Positions 51,964 to 60,508 of a stretch of DNA of 64,000 bases are shown here, piece by piece. The stretch is from assembly GCF_018324685.1 (NCBI RefSeq), contig NZ_AP023354.1:6468426-6532425 (forward strand). The letters are read 5' to 3'. The notes beneath the pieces are model-generated. The model was not told where the DNA came from, ran no database searches, and saw nothing but the letters and a program-made list of their open reading frames with translations. A program made the translations under genes and the position numbers. The stretch's first letter is position 1. Each line of letters starts with the position of its first letter. The stretch comes from Actinocatenispora sera (GTDB taxonomy: Bacteria; Actinomycetota; Actinomycetes; Mycobacteriales; Micromonosporaceae).

Positions 51964-52797
51964 TCAGCCGGTGGCGGCCACGTAGGCGGCCGGGGTGATC
52001 GCGTAGCAGCGGCGGAACCAGCGGGTCAGGTGTGCCTGATCGGCGAACCCGGCGGTACCGGCCGCGAGCGCCACCGGGGTGCCCGCGGTGAGCAGCCGCC
52101 GCGCGTACCGCAGCCGCAACTGGCGCTGGTAGTCGCTCGGCGACAGGCCGAACGTGGCGCGAAACGCCCGGTACACGGCGAAGCGGCTGGCGCCGGTGGC
52201 CGCGGCCAGCTCCGCGGTGTCCAGCCCGCTCAGGTACGTGCCGTCCAGGTACCGGCGGGCCGCCACGGCGAGGGAGCGCGCTGCCGGCACCGTCGCCGGC
52301 CCCGGCCGGCCGGTCGCGCCGCGCGCCACCAGCAGCCGTACCGCGGTGTCGACCAGTTCGGTGCGCCGCAACGGGGTGGCGATGCCGACCCCGTCGTCGG
52401 GCAGCAGCGCCCGGTGCAGCCGCCGCAGCGCGGCCGCCAGTACCGGGTCGTCCAGCACCGGGTCGACGAACAGCGGCGAGCCGACCGGACGACCGGCGAG
52501 GTCCGCGAGGGCTGCGTCGATCAGATCCGGGCCCAGATGCACGATCCGGTAGGTGAAACCGAGGGCGTCGGCGGCGTGGCCGTCGTGCGGGTCCTCCGGG
52601 TTGAACGCCATCACCATGCCGGCCGCGCTCACCCGCGACGCACCGCGACAGGCGAACGCCTGCGCGCCGGTCTCGGTCACCCCGAACGAGTAGGTGTCGT
52701 GACTGTGCCGGTGGTACACGTGCCGTTCGAAATGCGCGTGCATCGCCTCGATGCGCCCGGTGTCGGACCGCCAGTACCGGGACCAGTCGTGCGTCAC
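51964..52797 (-). CDS. AraC family transcriptional regulator
   Basis: This 277-residue regulator has an N-terminal cupin sensor (YHRHSHDTYSFGVTETG, then FNPEDPHDG with His residues) and a C-terminal double HTH (first at about 185-205, LDTAELAAATGASRFAVYRAF; second at about 235-260, VALAAGTAGFADQAHLTRWF). This AraC_binding-type layout usually senses a small molecule and activates a neighbouring gene. Start GTG 52797. It is divergent from the DUF2000 gene across 80 bp, its likely target. Confidence 0.9.
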   Translation of the reverse strand: MTHDWSRYWRSDTGRIEAMHAHFERHVYHRHSHDTYSFGVTETGAQAFACRGASRVSAAGMVMAFNPEDPHDGHAADALGFTYRIVHLGPDLIDAALADLAGRPVGSPLFVDPVLDDPVLAAALRRLHRALLPDDGVGIATPLRRTELVDTAVRLLVARGATGRPGPATVPAARSLAVAARRYLDGTYLSGLDTAELAAATGASRFAVYRAFRATFGLSPSDYQRQLRLRYARRLLTAGTPVALAAGTAGFADQAHLTRWFRRCYAITPAAYVAATG

Positions 52798-52877
52798 CCG
52801 ACCATCCTGCCTCGCCCGGCGGCGCCGACGCACCAGCGTTCAAGACGGCCCGGCCGGGTCGGCGGGAGGCTGGCGGC

Positions 52878-53288
52878 ATGCGATTCTCCACCAAGATCGG
52901 CGTCGTGGTCCGGGACGACCTGGCGAGCTGGCAGCGGCTCAACGTGACCGCGTTCCTGGCCAGCGGTGTCGCCGGCGCGGTCGGCGAGACCGTCGGCCTG
53001 CCGTACCGGGACGGCTCCGGGGTCGACTACCTGCCGATGTTCCGCCAGCCGGTACTCGTGTTCACCGCCGACGCCGCCGGGCTGAACCGCGCGCACGGCC
53101 GCGCGATCGGCCGCGGGCTGCGGGTCGGCGTGTACACCGAGGAGCTGTTCGGCACCGACAACGACGCCGACAACCGGGCCGCGGTCGCGGCGGTACCGAC
53201 CGAGAAACTCGGGCTGGTCGGCATCGCCGTGTACGGGCCCCGAGCCGACGTGGACAAGGCGCTCAAGGGCCTCTCGCTGCACCCGTGA
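52878..53288 (+). CDS. DUF2000 family protein
   Basis: This 136-residue protein of the DUF2000 fold has KIGVVVRDDLASWQRLNVTA as its start and LGLVGIAVYGPRADVDKALK as its end. The family is often encoded next to AraC regulators and is thought to be a small alpha/beta protein similar to peptidyl-tRNA hydrolase-like folds; no activity is known. ATG 52878. It lies divergent from the AraC-type gene and converges with the LysE-type gene 6 bp beyond its stop. Confidence 0.85.
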   Translation: MRFSTKIGVVVRDDLASWQRLNVTAFLASGVAGAVGETVGLPYRDGSGVDYLPMFRQPVLVFTADAAGLNRAHGRAIGRGLRVGVYTEELFGTDNDADNRAAVAAVPTEKLGLVGIAVYGPRADVDKALKGLSLHP

Positions 53289-53293
53289 CGCCC

Positions 53294-53938
53294 TCAGCGC
53301 GGGGAGGTGGCGAGCTTCGCGGCGAAGCCGACCAGCACGGTGCCGGTGATCCGGTCCGTCCAGCGGTGCACGGCCGGCCGGTCGAGCACCCGGCGGAATG
53401 CGGAGGCCGCCGCGATCAGGGCGGCGAACCACAGCAACCCCTCGGCGTCGTGCACGACCGCGAGCAGCACGCCCATCGCCAGGTGCGACACGTGCGGCGG
53501 CAGGAACTGCGGGAGCACCGCCACGTAGAAGGCGCCGATCTTCGGGTTCAGCAGGTTGGTGGTGAGGCCCTTCAACCAGGCCAGCCGGGCCGAGTCCGGC
53601 ACCGGCGTCGCCGGCGCCACGACCGCGCCACGGCGCCGGAACGACGACCAGATCATCCGGATCCCCAACTGCGCCAGGTAGATCGCACCGGCGATGCGCA
53701 GCACCAGGTAGGCCAGGTGCGAGGCGGTGATCAGGGCGGACACTCCGGCGGCGGCGCCGGCGCCCCAGACCAGGGCACCGGTCGAGATGCCCAGTGCGGT
53801 GGCGGCGGCGTACCGCCGTCCCCGCGCCACCGCCGACCGGAGCACCAGCGCGGTGTCCAGGCCCGGCGTGATCGTCAACAAGCCGGCCACGACGGCGAAC
53901 GAGGCCACGGCAGCAACCACTGTCACGCCACGGATCAT
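53294..53938 (-). CDS. LysE family amino-acid exporter
   Basis: This 214-residue membrane protein of the LysE/RhtB family has six helices. The N-terminal signature GLLTITPGLDTALVLRSAVARG (Pro-Gly-x-Asp) and the central NLLNPKIGAFYVAVLPQF (Asn-Pro-Lys) are diagnostic. Members export amino acids or their derivatives. The substrate is not determined. Start ATG 53938. It converges with the DUF2000 gene and is preceded by 177 bp without genes. Confidence 0.92.
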   Translation of the reverse strand: MIRGVTVVAAVASFAVVAGLLTITPGLDTALVLRSAVARGRRYAAATALGISTGALVWGAGAAAGVSALITASHLAYLVLRIAGAIYLAQLGIRMIWSSFRRRGAVVAPATPVPDSARLAWLKGLTTNLLNPKIGAFYVAVLPQFLPPHVSHLAMGVLLAVVHDAEGLLWFAALIAAASAFRRVLDRPAVHRWTDRITGTVLVGFAAKLATSPR

Positions 53939-54115
53939 GCCGCGGGGTGGGCCGCGGCGGAACCCGCTGTGCCCGACCTCACCGCCGGGCGCACCGGCCC
54001 GCGGCGACCGGGCCAGCTTGCGCTTCCTCCTCCGGGCGCGCCGTGTCGATCCGACCGGGTCGCATCCCGGCGCGCCGGTACCGGCCGGGACGCAGGGGCC
54101 GGGCGCTTCGCGCCC

Positions 54116-54847
54116 TCAGTTGGTGGGCTGCCAGGGGGGTGCGCCGTACCAGCCCATGCCGCAGTTGCGGAACCCGAGCCGTCGCACCTCCCGTACGACG
54201 GTGCCGGTCGCTGCGTCGAACAGGCCGATCGCGGTGTTGTAGTCGGCAACGTCGTCAGCCTTGAGCGCAGCGGCCGCCGCCGCCCAGTACGCGTCGGCGG
54301 CGATGAAGTCGGACTGTGCCTTGGCCACATCGGCACCCCAGGAGCCGCTGCCGTCCGGGGTCGGCCAGGCCCGGGCCATGGCCCGGCGCAGCGTCAACGT
54401 GTCCGACATCCACCGGTAGGTCAACGGGCTGGGCGCCGGCGTGGCCCTGATGACGTATCTGACGCACACGTAGTCGGAGGCGTCGACATAGGCCTTGCGG
54501 CTCGCGACGATCCCGGCCGACGGTGATGGCGCCGGGAACCACCGGTTGCGTAGATCGCTGAACGTACCGATGCCGAAGGCGAACGAGCACAACCCCAGCA
54601 CCGTGCCGATCTTCCCCAACGACGCCCACAGCGAACCGGATCCAGATCCCGACCTCGCGCCGGGCTCGGCCCCAGGTCCTGTGGGGCCGGGCTTGGCCCG
54701 CGGCGCGGCCCCCGACTTCGCACCGGGCTTGGCGTCGGTCCGGGGATCGGCGGTGGTTTTCGGGCCGGTGTTCGACGCGCCGCTGGCGGCCGTCGACCCG
54801 GCCGGCGGCGCCGTGCCACGGCGGGGCGGCTCGCTCGTGTCGGCCAT
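54116..54847 (-). CDS. Hypothetical single-pass membrane protein
   Basis: This 243-residue protein has a Pro/Lys/Ala-rich N-terminal part of about 70 residues (disordered, cytoplasmic), a membrane helix (residues 75-95, LWASLGKIGTVLGLCSFAFG) and an outer domain of about 145 residues with cysteines (DYVCVRYV and FRNCGMGW). The outer domain is mainly helical. It is not similar to the two paralogous exported proteins near 15 kb. No function is known. It lies before the Nei-like gene, 40 bp away on the same strand. Confidence 0.68.
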   Translation of the reverse strand: MADTSEPPRRGTAPPAGSTAASGASNTGPKTTADPRTDAKPGAKSGAAPRAKPGPTGPGAEPGARSGSGSGSLWASLGKIGTVLGLCSFAFGIGTFSDLRNRWFPAPSPSAGIVASRKAYVDASDYVCVRYVIRATPAPSPLTYRWMSDTLTLRRAMARAWPTPDGSGSWGADVAKAQSDFIAADAYWAAAAAALKADDVADYNTAIGLFDAATGTVVREVRRLGFRNCGMGWYGAPPWQPTN

Positions 54848-54887
54848 GCGGCCATTTTCGCGGGCGCGCGCAACACCCGACCACGCG

Positions 54888-55709
54888 TCAGCAGGGTTGG
54901 CAGGTGGGGCACCAGAACAGGTTGCGGGCGGCCATCTCGGCGACCCGCACCTCGGAGCGGCAGACGTGGCACGGTTGGCCGGCCCGGCGGTACACGTAGA
55001 CCTCGCCGCCGTGCGCGTCGACCCGCGGCGGCCGGCCCATCGCGCGCGGTTCGTGCTCCGGGCGCACCGTGTCGATCCGCCCGGTGCGCACCCCGGCGCG
55101 CATCAGCGTCACCAGGTCCGGCCACAGCCGCGCCCAGGCGTCGGCGGGCAGGTCGTGCCCCGGCCGGTACGGCGAGATGCCGTGCCGGAACAGGATCTCC
55201 GCGCGGTAGATGTTGCCGACGCCGGCGACCACGCTCTGGTCCATCAGCAGCTGGCCGACCGGCACCCGGGACCGGGAGATCCGCCGGTACGCCGCGTCCG
55301 GGTCGGCGTCCGGCCGCAGCGGATCGGCGCCGAGCCGCGCGTACAGCGCCTTCTGGTCGGCCGGGGTGTGCAGCTCGCAGGCGTTGGGGCCGCGCAGATC
55401 CAGCCACCCGGCGCTGGCCTGCACCCGCAGCCGGACCGCCCCGGTCGGCGCCGGCGCGAGCCCGCTGCCGGTGAAGAACTTGCCGGCCAGCCCCAGGTGC
55501 ACGTGCAGCCGCAGCAGCTCGCCGCCGGTGGTGCGATACCGGTGGTACAGGTGCTTCCCGTACGCGTCGGTGCCGGTCAGCGTGGCCCCGTCGAGCCGGG
55601 CCGCCCCGGCCGCGAACCTGCCCTGCGGGCTGGACACCGCAAGCGGCACCCCGCGCAGCAGCCGCCGGTGCTCGCGCGCCAGCCGATGAATCGTGTGTCC
55701 CTCGGGCAC
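54888..55709 (-). CDS. Fpg/Nei family DNA glycosylase
   Basis: This 273-residue base-excision repair enzyme has its catalytic Pro2-Glu3 immediately after the start (PEGHTIHR, the Nei form). The helix-two-turn-helix (DQSVVAGVGNIYRAEILF) and the C-terminal zinc finger with cysteines in PCHVCRSEVR and FWCPTCQPC are intact. It removes oxidised bases and cuts the strand. GTG 55709 is fixed by the need for PEG at residues 2-4. It is transcribed leftward ahead of the membrane protein gene. Confidence 0.93.
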   Translation of the reverse strand: MPEGHTIHRLAREHRRLLRGVPLAVSSPQGRFAAGAARLDGATLTGTDAYGKHLYHRYRTTGGELLRLHVHLGLAGKFFTGSGLAPAPTGAVRLRVQASAGWLDLRGPNACELHTPADQKALYARLGADPLRPDADPDAAYRRISRSRVPVGQLLMDQSVVAGVGNIYRAEILFRHGISPYRPGHDLPADAWARLWPDLVTLMRAGVRTGRIDTVRPEHEPRAMGRPPRVDAHGGEVYVYRRAGQPCHVCRSEVRVAEMAARNLFWCPTCQPC

Positions 55710-55925
55710 CGCGCCTCCCCTACCCGAAACCGCGGCAACTCTAGCGCGCGGGGACGTGCTGCCGGCAACGGGAAGGGCCACGGTCGGGGGCGGTGCACGC
55801 GGCCCGACGCCCGAGGTCGTGCGCCAGGTGACCGACCCGGCCCCGCGGTACCGACCAGTGACTCCCGATGCCACTGCCGGTCAGCGACTCCACTGCCGGG
55901 CAGCGGCTGCCGGTGCGGGTGCCGG

Positions 55926-56813
55926 TCAGCGGCTCTCGGTGTCGGTGCCGGCGGCCAGCGCGGCGAAGTAGTCGGCGAGGCGGCGGTGACCGATCGGGGC
56001 ACCGACCATGTCCCGGCGGAGCGATTCGCCGAAGAACGTCAGGAATCCCGCGGCGTTGCGGTTGACCGGCCGCAGCGCCGCGGCCAGCGCCCGCACCGGC
56101 CAGAACGGTATGTGCAGGACACGGCGACGGCGCCCGAGCACCTGCTGGGCGAGCTCGACGATCTCGGCGGCCGTGTAGGTGTCCGGGCCGCCGAAGCCGA
56201 ACTCGGTGTCGCGCCTGGTGTCGTCCCGGATCGACGCGGCGACGAGGTCGCCGATGTCGCGCGGGTGCACCGGATTGATCCGGTGGTGGCCGTCGCCGAA
56301 CACCATGCCGGCACCGCGGCCGGCGAGCCGGAAGATCTCGCCCATGTCGTTGAAAGCACCGGTCGGGCGCAACACCGTCCAGCCGGTACCGCTGTCGACG
56401 AGCCGACGGGTGAACTCCTCCCGCGGCCGCAGGATCGGCACCCGCTGGGCCAGTTCCGCGGCGTGCAGCACGCTGACGAAGAAGAACCGGCCCACCCCGG
56501 CCTGCCGCGCCCGGTCGAGGATGTTGAGGTTCGCGCCGAGGTCGACCTGCTCGGGCGTCGGCTTGGCGCGCAACGTCCGCAGCCCGATCGACGACACGAC
56601 CGCGTCGACGCCGTCGCAGAGCCCGGTCAGGGTCTCCGGCCGCGTCGCGGCGCCGACGAACACCTCGTCGCAGGCGTCCCGGATCGGTTCGAGGCGGCGC
56701 GGATCGCGGGCCAGCGCCCGTACCCGGAACCCGGCCTCGTGCAGCGCGACCGCGAGGTTGCGGCCGATGTACCCGGTCGCCCCGGCGACCAGCACCCGTG
56801 GGTCGTGGTCCAT
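55926..56813 (-). CDS. NAD(P)H-binding atypical SDR protein
   Basis: This 295-residue Rossmann protein of the NmrA/atypical short-chain family has VLVAGATGYIGRNLAVAL as its nucleotide-binding loop, ending TGYIGR. The typical Tyr-x-x-x-Lys active site is not clear. A second half (VHPRDIGDLVAASI, then FGGPDTYTAAEIVELAQQVLG) is conserved among this family. ATG 56813 lies 15 bp after the stop of the TetR gene upstream, so the two form an operon. The regulator's operator therefore should control it. Confidence 0.85.
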   Translation of the reverse strand: MDHDPRVLVAGATGYIGRNLAVALHEAGFRVRALARDPRRLEPIRDACDEVFVGAATRPETLTGLCDGVDAVVSSIGLRTLRAKPTPEQVDLGANLNILDRARQAGVGRFFFVSVLHAAELAQRVPILRPREEFTRRLVDSGTGWTVLRPTGAFNDMGEIFRLAGRGAGMVFGDGHHRINPVHPRDIGDLVAASIRDDTRRDTEFGFGGPDTYTAAEIVELAQQVLGRRRRVLHIPFWPVRALAAALRPVNRNAAGFLTFFGESLRRDMVGAPIGHRRLADYFAALAAGTDTESR

Positions 56814-56827
56814 TCCGGCTCCTTCGG

Positions 56828-57424
56828 TCAGCGCGCCGTGAGGCCGGCGAGCAGCAGGTCGGTGGCGGCGTCGGCGGCCGGCCCGGGCGCCACCCGGGCC
56901 GGGTCGACGAGCCACTGCAGCAGGACCCCCTCGACCAGCCCCACCAGTACCGCGGGGGTCTGCTCGGGCACGTCGGCCGGCAGGGCACCCTCGGCGACGG
57001 CGCGGTCGAGCAGCAGCGCGATGAGCCGGCGGTGCTCCGCGTAGATCCGGGCGAAGTCGACGGTGGCGGCGCCGGGGCCGCGGACGGCCCAGAAGTCGAA
57101 CACGATCCGGGCGAGCTCCGGTTCGGCGGTGGCCCCGGCCACCATGGCGCGCACCAGCGCGTGCAGCCGGTCGAGCGCCGGTTCGGCCGACTCGACCAGA
57201 GCCCGGACGCCGCGCAACGCCTCGTCGGCGAACCGTTCGAACGCGGCGGCGAGGATGTCGTCCCGGCTGGTGAAGTAGAGGTAGATGGTGCCCTTGGCGA
57301 CTCCCGCCTCGCGGGCGACGTCCTCGATCTTGGTCGGGTGGAAGCCGGCGCGGGCGAACACCCGGATCGCCGCGTCGAGGATCTCGGCGCGCTTCTCGTC
57401 CTTGTTCACGGGTCGCGGGCTCAC
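56828..57424 (-). CDS. TetR family transcriptional regulator
   Basis: This 198-residue repressor has its HTH at residues 8-56 (AEILDAAIRVFARAGF, then VAREAGVAKGTIYLYFTSRDDIL). The C-terminal region resembles the TetR_C_6 type. GTG 57424 is chosen because GGAGG is five bases upstream, and an in-frame ATG at 57436 overlaps the operator. It is cotranscribed with the SDR gene. The inverted repeat immediately upstream supports autoregulation. Confidence 0.88.
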   Translation of the reverse strand: MSPRPVNKDEKRAEILDAAIRVFARAGFHPTKIEDVAREAGVAKGTIYLYFTSRDDILAAAFERFADEALRGVRALVESAEPALDRLHALVRAMVAGATAEPELARIVFDFWAVRGPGAATVDFARIYAEHRRLIALLLDRAVAEGALPADVPEQTPAVLVGLVEGVLLQWLVDPARVAPGPAADAATDLLLAGLTAR

Positions 57425-57435
57425 CGACACCTCCA

Positions 57436-57465
57436 TGATGACTGACCAGCCAGTCATCAATATAG
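57436..57465 (-). promoter_or_regulatory. TetR operator and -10 box before the TetR-SDR operon
   Basis: TGATGACTG (57436-57444) and CAGTCATCA (57451-57459) are perfect 9-bp inverted arms with a 6-nt spacer. A TATATT -10-like box directly abuts it on the upstream side. The arrangement suggests repression of the operon by its own product. Confidence 0.7.
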
Positions 57466-57531
57466 CCCGGCCGTACCGCTATGCCCAGCCCGGGCAGCAC
57501 ACCGGTACGGCGGCATCCCGGCGCGGAGCCG

Positions 57532-58020
57532 TCAGCCCGGGCGGCGTTCGGTGCTCACCTCGGTACCGGGGCGCCACCGGCGGACGGTCATCATCCCGTC
57601 GGCGGGGTCGAACCGCACCGTCGCGGCGCGCTCGACGTCCAGCACGAACAGGTGGTAGTCGCCGGTCGGGTGCCAGGCGATCCGCGCCTCGATCGCCTGG
57701 CAGTACCGCTCGCGCAGGTCCGGGTCGGCCACCTCGACGGCGCGCCCGTCCAGCTTGACGTCGCCGCCGGGGTTGTCCTTGCCCGCCGGCAGGCTCAGCA
57801 CGGCCAGCCGCGGGTCGCGGCGCAGGTCCAGCGCCTTGCGGGAGCGCCACATCATGCCGAGCATCAGCTCGTCGGCGGCGAAGTCGACCTCACACGGGCT
57901 GAGCCGCGGCGCCCCGTCGGACCGGATCGTGCCGAGCAGTACCAGCTGGTCGGCGACGAACCGGTCCCGCGCGGCCGCGGCGAGCTCCGGACACTGTACG
58001 GAGAATTCCTGCCATCGCAT
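57532..58020 (-). CDS. Pyridoxamine 5'-phosphate oxidase-like protein
   Basis: This 162-residue FMN- or F420-binding split-barrel protein has LVLLGTIRSDGAPRLSPCEV as its barrel start, MWRSRKALDLRRDPRLAVL as the phosphate-binding helix and HPTGDYHLFVLDVERAATVRF towards the C-terminus. Members include flavin reductases and stress-related proteins. No substrate is apparent. ATG 58020 is used. It lies upstream of ndk by only 113 bp on the same strand but is not clearly in an operon with it. Confidence 0.85.
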   Translation of the reverse strand: MRWQEFSVQCPELAAAARDRFVADQLVLLGTIRSDGAPRLSPCEVDFAADELMLGMMWRSRKALDLRRDPRLAVLSLPAGKDNPGGDVKLDGRAVEVADPDLRERYCQAIEARIAWHPTGDYHLFVLDVERAATVRFDPADGMMTVRRWRPGTEVSTERRPG

Positions 58021-58133
58021 GCGACCGACGCTAGGCCGGTGGCCTGACAGGTGTTGTCAGGTCCGCCGGGCCGATCCCGGACGCAAGGACCGAGTGCCGT
58101 CAGGCGCACCTAGGGTCTGGACGCAACCGGGTG

Positions 58134-58541
58134 TCAGAGCTTCGGGAACCAGAGGGCGATCTCGCGCTCGGCCGAGGCGGTCGAGTCGGAGGCGTGGATC
58201 AGGTTCTCCCGGTTGGACAGGCCGAGGTCGCCGCGGATCGTGCCGGGCGCCGCCTGCCGCGCGTCGGTGGCGCCGGACAACGCGCGGACCACCGCGATCG
58301 CCTCGTCGCCGGAGACCACGAGCGCCAGCAGCGGGCCGGAGGTCATGAACTCCTTCAGCGGCGGGTAGAACGGTTTGGCCACGTGCTCGGCGTAGTGCGC
58401 GTCGGCCAGCGTGGCGTCCATGGTGCGCAGCTCGGCGGCGTCGATCCGCAGCCCCTTGCGCTCCAGCCGGCCGAGAATCTCGCCGGTCAGGCCGCGCCGG
58501 ACGGCGTCCGGCTTGATGAGTACGAGCGTGCGCTCGGACAC
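58134..58541 (-). CDS. ndk: Nucleoside diphosphate kinase
   Basis: Ndk transfers the gamma phosphate of ATP to nucleoside diphosphates through a phosphohistidine. The 135-residue protein has the catalytic His116 in NLIHASDS (the more common form is HGSDS; Ala replaces the Gly here), the ATP-binding start [10 protein letters not shown] and the conserved [18 protein letters not shown] segment. GTG 58541 follows GGGGAGGATCC. In many actinobacteria it follows valS-folC-DUF4233; here it is 48 kb from that operon. Confidence 0.95.
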   Translation of the reverse strand: MSERTLVLIKPDAVRRGLTGEILGRLERKGLRIDAAELRTMDATLADAHYAEHVAKPFYPPLKEFMTSGPLLALVVSGDEAIAVVRALSGATDARQAAPGTIRGDLGLSNRENLIHASDSTASAEREIALWFPKL

Positions 58542-58800
58542 GGATCCTCCCCACGGGATGTGACGGTGCGGCGGTCGCCGCACCCGGGCGAACACGGTGC
58601 GTTCCCGGTTGCCCCAGGCGAGCCTAACGAACGGCGGGTGCGAGCCGGACAAGGCCCGCGCGAGCAGGTACTTTCCAGGACAAACCACTGTGAAAAACCC
58701 CACGACCGTACCGGGGGCCGAGCGCATCGCCGCAGGTCGGCGGCACCATGGCCGGACCGCGTTCAGTTTCCTTTCAGGTCGATTGGGTACCAACTACGCA

Positions 58801-60015
58801 ATGAGTTCCAGCACTACTACCAGCGACCGCATCGGTACCGACAGCGCACCTGTCGGCGACGTCACCGGGGCCGCGGTCCGGGCGAGCGGCACCGCCGCGG
58901 CCCGGGCGACCGGCGGCTTCGGCCAACGGCGCCGCTACCACGAGGTCGACCTGCTCCGGTTGGTCGCCGCGCTGGGTGTGCTCGGCTTCCACTTCCTGTT
59001 CCGGGCCAGCACCACCGACCCGGTGTTCGCACACACCGGCTTCCACGACCCGGGCGGGATCTTCCACTACGGCAACCTCGGCGTCCCGCTGTTCTTCGTC
59101 ATCAGCGGCTTCGTCATCCTCAACAGCGCCTGGAACCGCACCCCGATCCGGTACCTGTCGTCCCGGATCGGGCGGCTCTACCCGGCCTTCTGGACCGCCT
59201 GCACGTTCACCGCGCTGATCATGGCCTTCGACCCCACCGGACGGTTCAGCGTCTCGTTCCAGCAGTGGATCCAGAACCTGTCCATGGCCTCCGAGGCGTA
59301 CGGGGTGGACTACGTCGACGGGGTCTACTGGACGCTCACCATCGAGCTGGCCTTCTACCTGGTCATCCTGGCGTTCGTGCGGATCGGGATCACCACCAAC
59401 CGGGTCATCGCGTTGGGCCTCGGCTGGCTCGCGATCTCGATGTTCGCGCTGCACCACCCGGCGCCGGACTGGCTGAACCTGATCCTGGTACCCGCCTGGG
59501 CGCCGTACTTCGTGGCCGGCATGTTCTTCGCGCTGGTCGCCCGGGACCGTTGGCGCTGGAAGTACGTGCCGCCGCTGGTGGTCGCCTACGGCGTGTGCGG
59601 CCGCTACGCGATCCACTACTTCAACGCGCAGACCGACTACTACCACGTGCTGTTCAGCCCGTGGGTGGTCGCCGCGGTGATCACCGCGATCTTCGCCATC
59701 TTCGCGGCGATCGTCTCCGGCCTGCGGGTCCCGGGTGCGGCGAAGGTCGCCTGGCTCGCCGGGCTGACCTACCCGCTCTACCTCATCCACGAGAACGTCG
59801 GCTTCATCTCGCTGGACTTCCTGCACCACGACCTGGGCCTCAACCGGTACCTGGTGCTCGGGCTCACCATCGCCGGGGTGTGCGGCATCGCCTGGGCGCT
59901 GCACGTACTGGTGGAGAACCGGTTCTCGCGGCCGCTCGCGGAGCTGATCACCCGGGTCTGGCTGCGCATCCGCGGCGCCGTGCTCGCCCGGGTACCGGCG
60001 CTGTCCGAGCGGTGA
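58801..60015 (+). CDS. Acyltransferase family 3 (OafA/YrhL-like) membrane protein
   Basis: This 404-residue polytopic acyltransferase acetylates surface sugars or lipids. After a Ser/Thr/Ala-rich start it shows the family motifs EVDLLRLVAALGVLGFHF with the reactive His, RIGRLYPAFW (the R-x-x-R basic motif) and about ten membrane helices ending YPLYLIHENVGF. ATG 58801 is chosen over several in-frame starts upstream that lie in non-coding-looking sequence. It stands alone. Confidence 0.88.
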   Translation: MSSSTTTSDRIGTDSAPVGDVTGAAVRASGTAAARATGGFGQRRRYHEVDLLRLVAALGVLGFHFLFRASTTDPVFAHTGFHDPGGIFHYGNLGVPLFFVISGFVILNSAWNRTPIRYLSSRIGRLYPAFWTACTFTALIMAFDPTGRFSVSFQQWIQNLSMASEAYGVDYVDGVYWTLTIELAFYLVILAFVRIGITTNRVIALGLGWLAISMFALHHPAPDWLNLILVPAWAPYFVAGMFFALVARDRWRWKYVPPLVVAYGVCGRYAIHYFNAQTDYYHVLFSPWVVAAVITAIFAIFAAIVSGLRVPGAAKVAWLAGLTYPLYLIHENVGFISLDFLHHDLGLNRYLVLGLTIAGVCGIAWALHVLVENRFSRPLAELITRVWLRIRGAVLARVPALSER

Positions 60016-60074
60016 CGCGCGACGGCGCCGGGTGGCCGGCCGCCGATGTCGGACCCGGCGGCTAGGGTCGCCGC

Positions 60075-60362
60075 ATGCATGCAGCAGGGGCCTTCACCGT
60101 CGCCGCGTTCGACCAGACCAGCGGCGTCGGGACGTACGTCGCGATGGAGTCGTTCGAAGGCACCCTCGGCGGTCGTACCGGCGCGTTCAACTTCGCGCAC
60201 TCGGCCACCACCGGCGGCGACGGCGGACGGCACGGCGACCACTTCGTCGTGGTGCCGAGCAGCGGCACCGGCGAGCTGACCGGAATCTCCGGCGTGGGCG
60301 GCATGGCGGTCGATCCGGACGGCATCCACCGCATCTGGTTCGACCACGACCTGCCCGCCTGA
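60075..60362 (+). CDS. Shortened DUF3224-like protein
   Basis: This 95-residue protein has the C-terminal two thirds of DUF3224: GVGTYVAMESFEGTLGGRTG, FNFAHSATT, FVVVPSSGTGELTGISG and HRIWFDHDL. The typical first 40-45 residues of the fold are missing; the sequence jumps from the usual opening HAAGAFTV straight into AAFDQTSG. It seems to have lost an internal segment in frame. A perfect hairpin follows its stop. Function is unknown even for full-length members. Confidence 0.68.
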   Translation: MHAAGAFTVAAFDQTSGVGTYVAMESFEGTLGGRTGAFNFAHSATTGGDGGRHGDHFVVVPSSGTGELTGISGVGGMAVDPDGIHRIWFDHDLPA

Positions 60363-60392
60363 CACACCAGCCGGCCGAAGCCCCGGGCCATC

Positions 60393-60419
60393 GCTCCGGT
60401 CGCCGGAGGCGACCGGAGC
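60393..60419 (+). terminator. 12-bp perfect hairpin after the DUF3224 gene
   Basis: GCTCCGGTCGCC and GGCGACCGGAGC pair fully with a 3-nt loop. The sequence is a close copy of the hairpin after glyS (61303-61331). Confidence 0.75.
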
Positions 60420-60447
60420 ACGGACCCCTGACAGCGCCGACTTCGCC
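60393..60447. repeat. Direct repeat copy A of the glyS 3' end and terminator
   Basis: About 55 bp here (GCTCCGGTCG, then GACCGGAGCACGGA, then ACAG-GCCGAC) matches 61303-61355 with a few substitutions and short indels. The other copy contains the glyS stop and its last four codons. The two copies flank the GntR cassette 0.9 kb apart. Confidence 0.65.
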
Positions 60448-60464
60448 TGCGATGCCGCGGGCGC

Positions 60465-60498
60465 TGTCCTCGACCCGCGCCGGCGCGGGTCGAGGACA
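60465..60498. terminator. Perfect 34-bp palindrome after the GntR gene
   Basis: TGTCCTCGACCCGCGCC and its exact reverse complement meet without a spacer at 60465-60498. It lies 11 bp past the GntR stop on the minus strand and is likely its terminator. An overlapping alternative stem (ACAGCGCC at 60431 with GGCGCTGT at 60460) shares its left edge. Confidence 0.75.
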
Positions 60499-60508
60499 CC
60501 AGGCGCGT

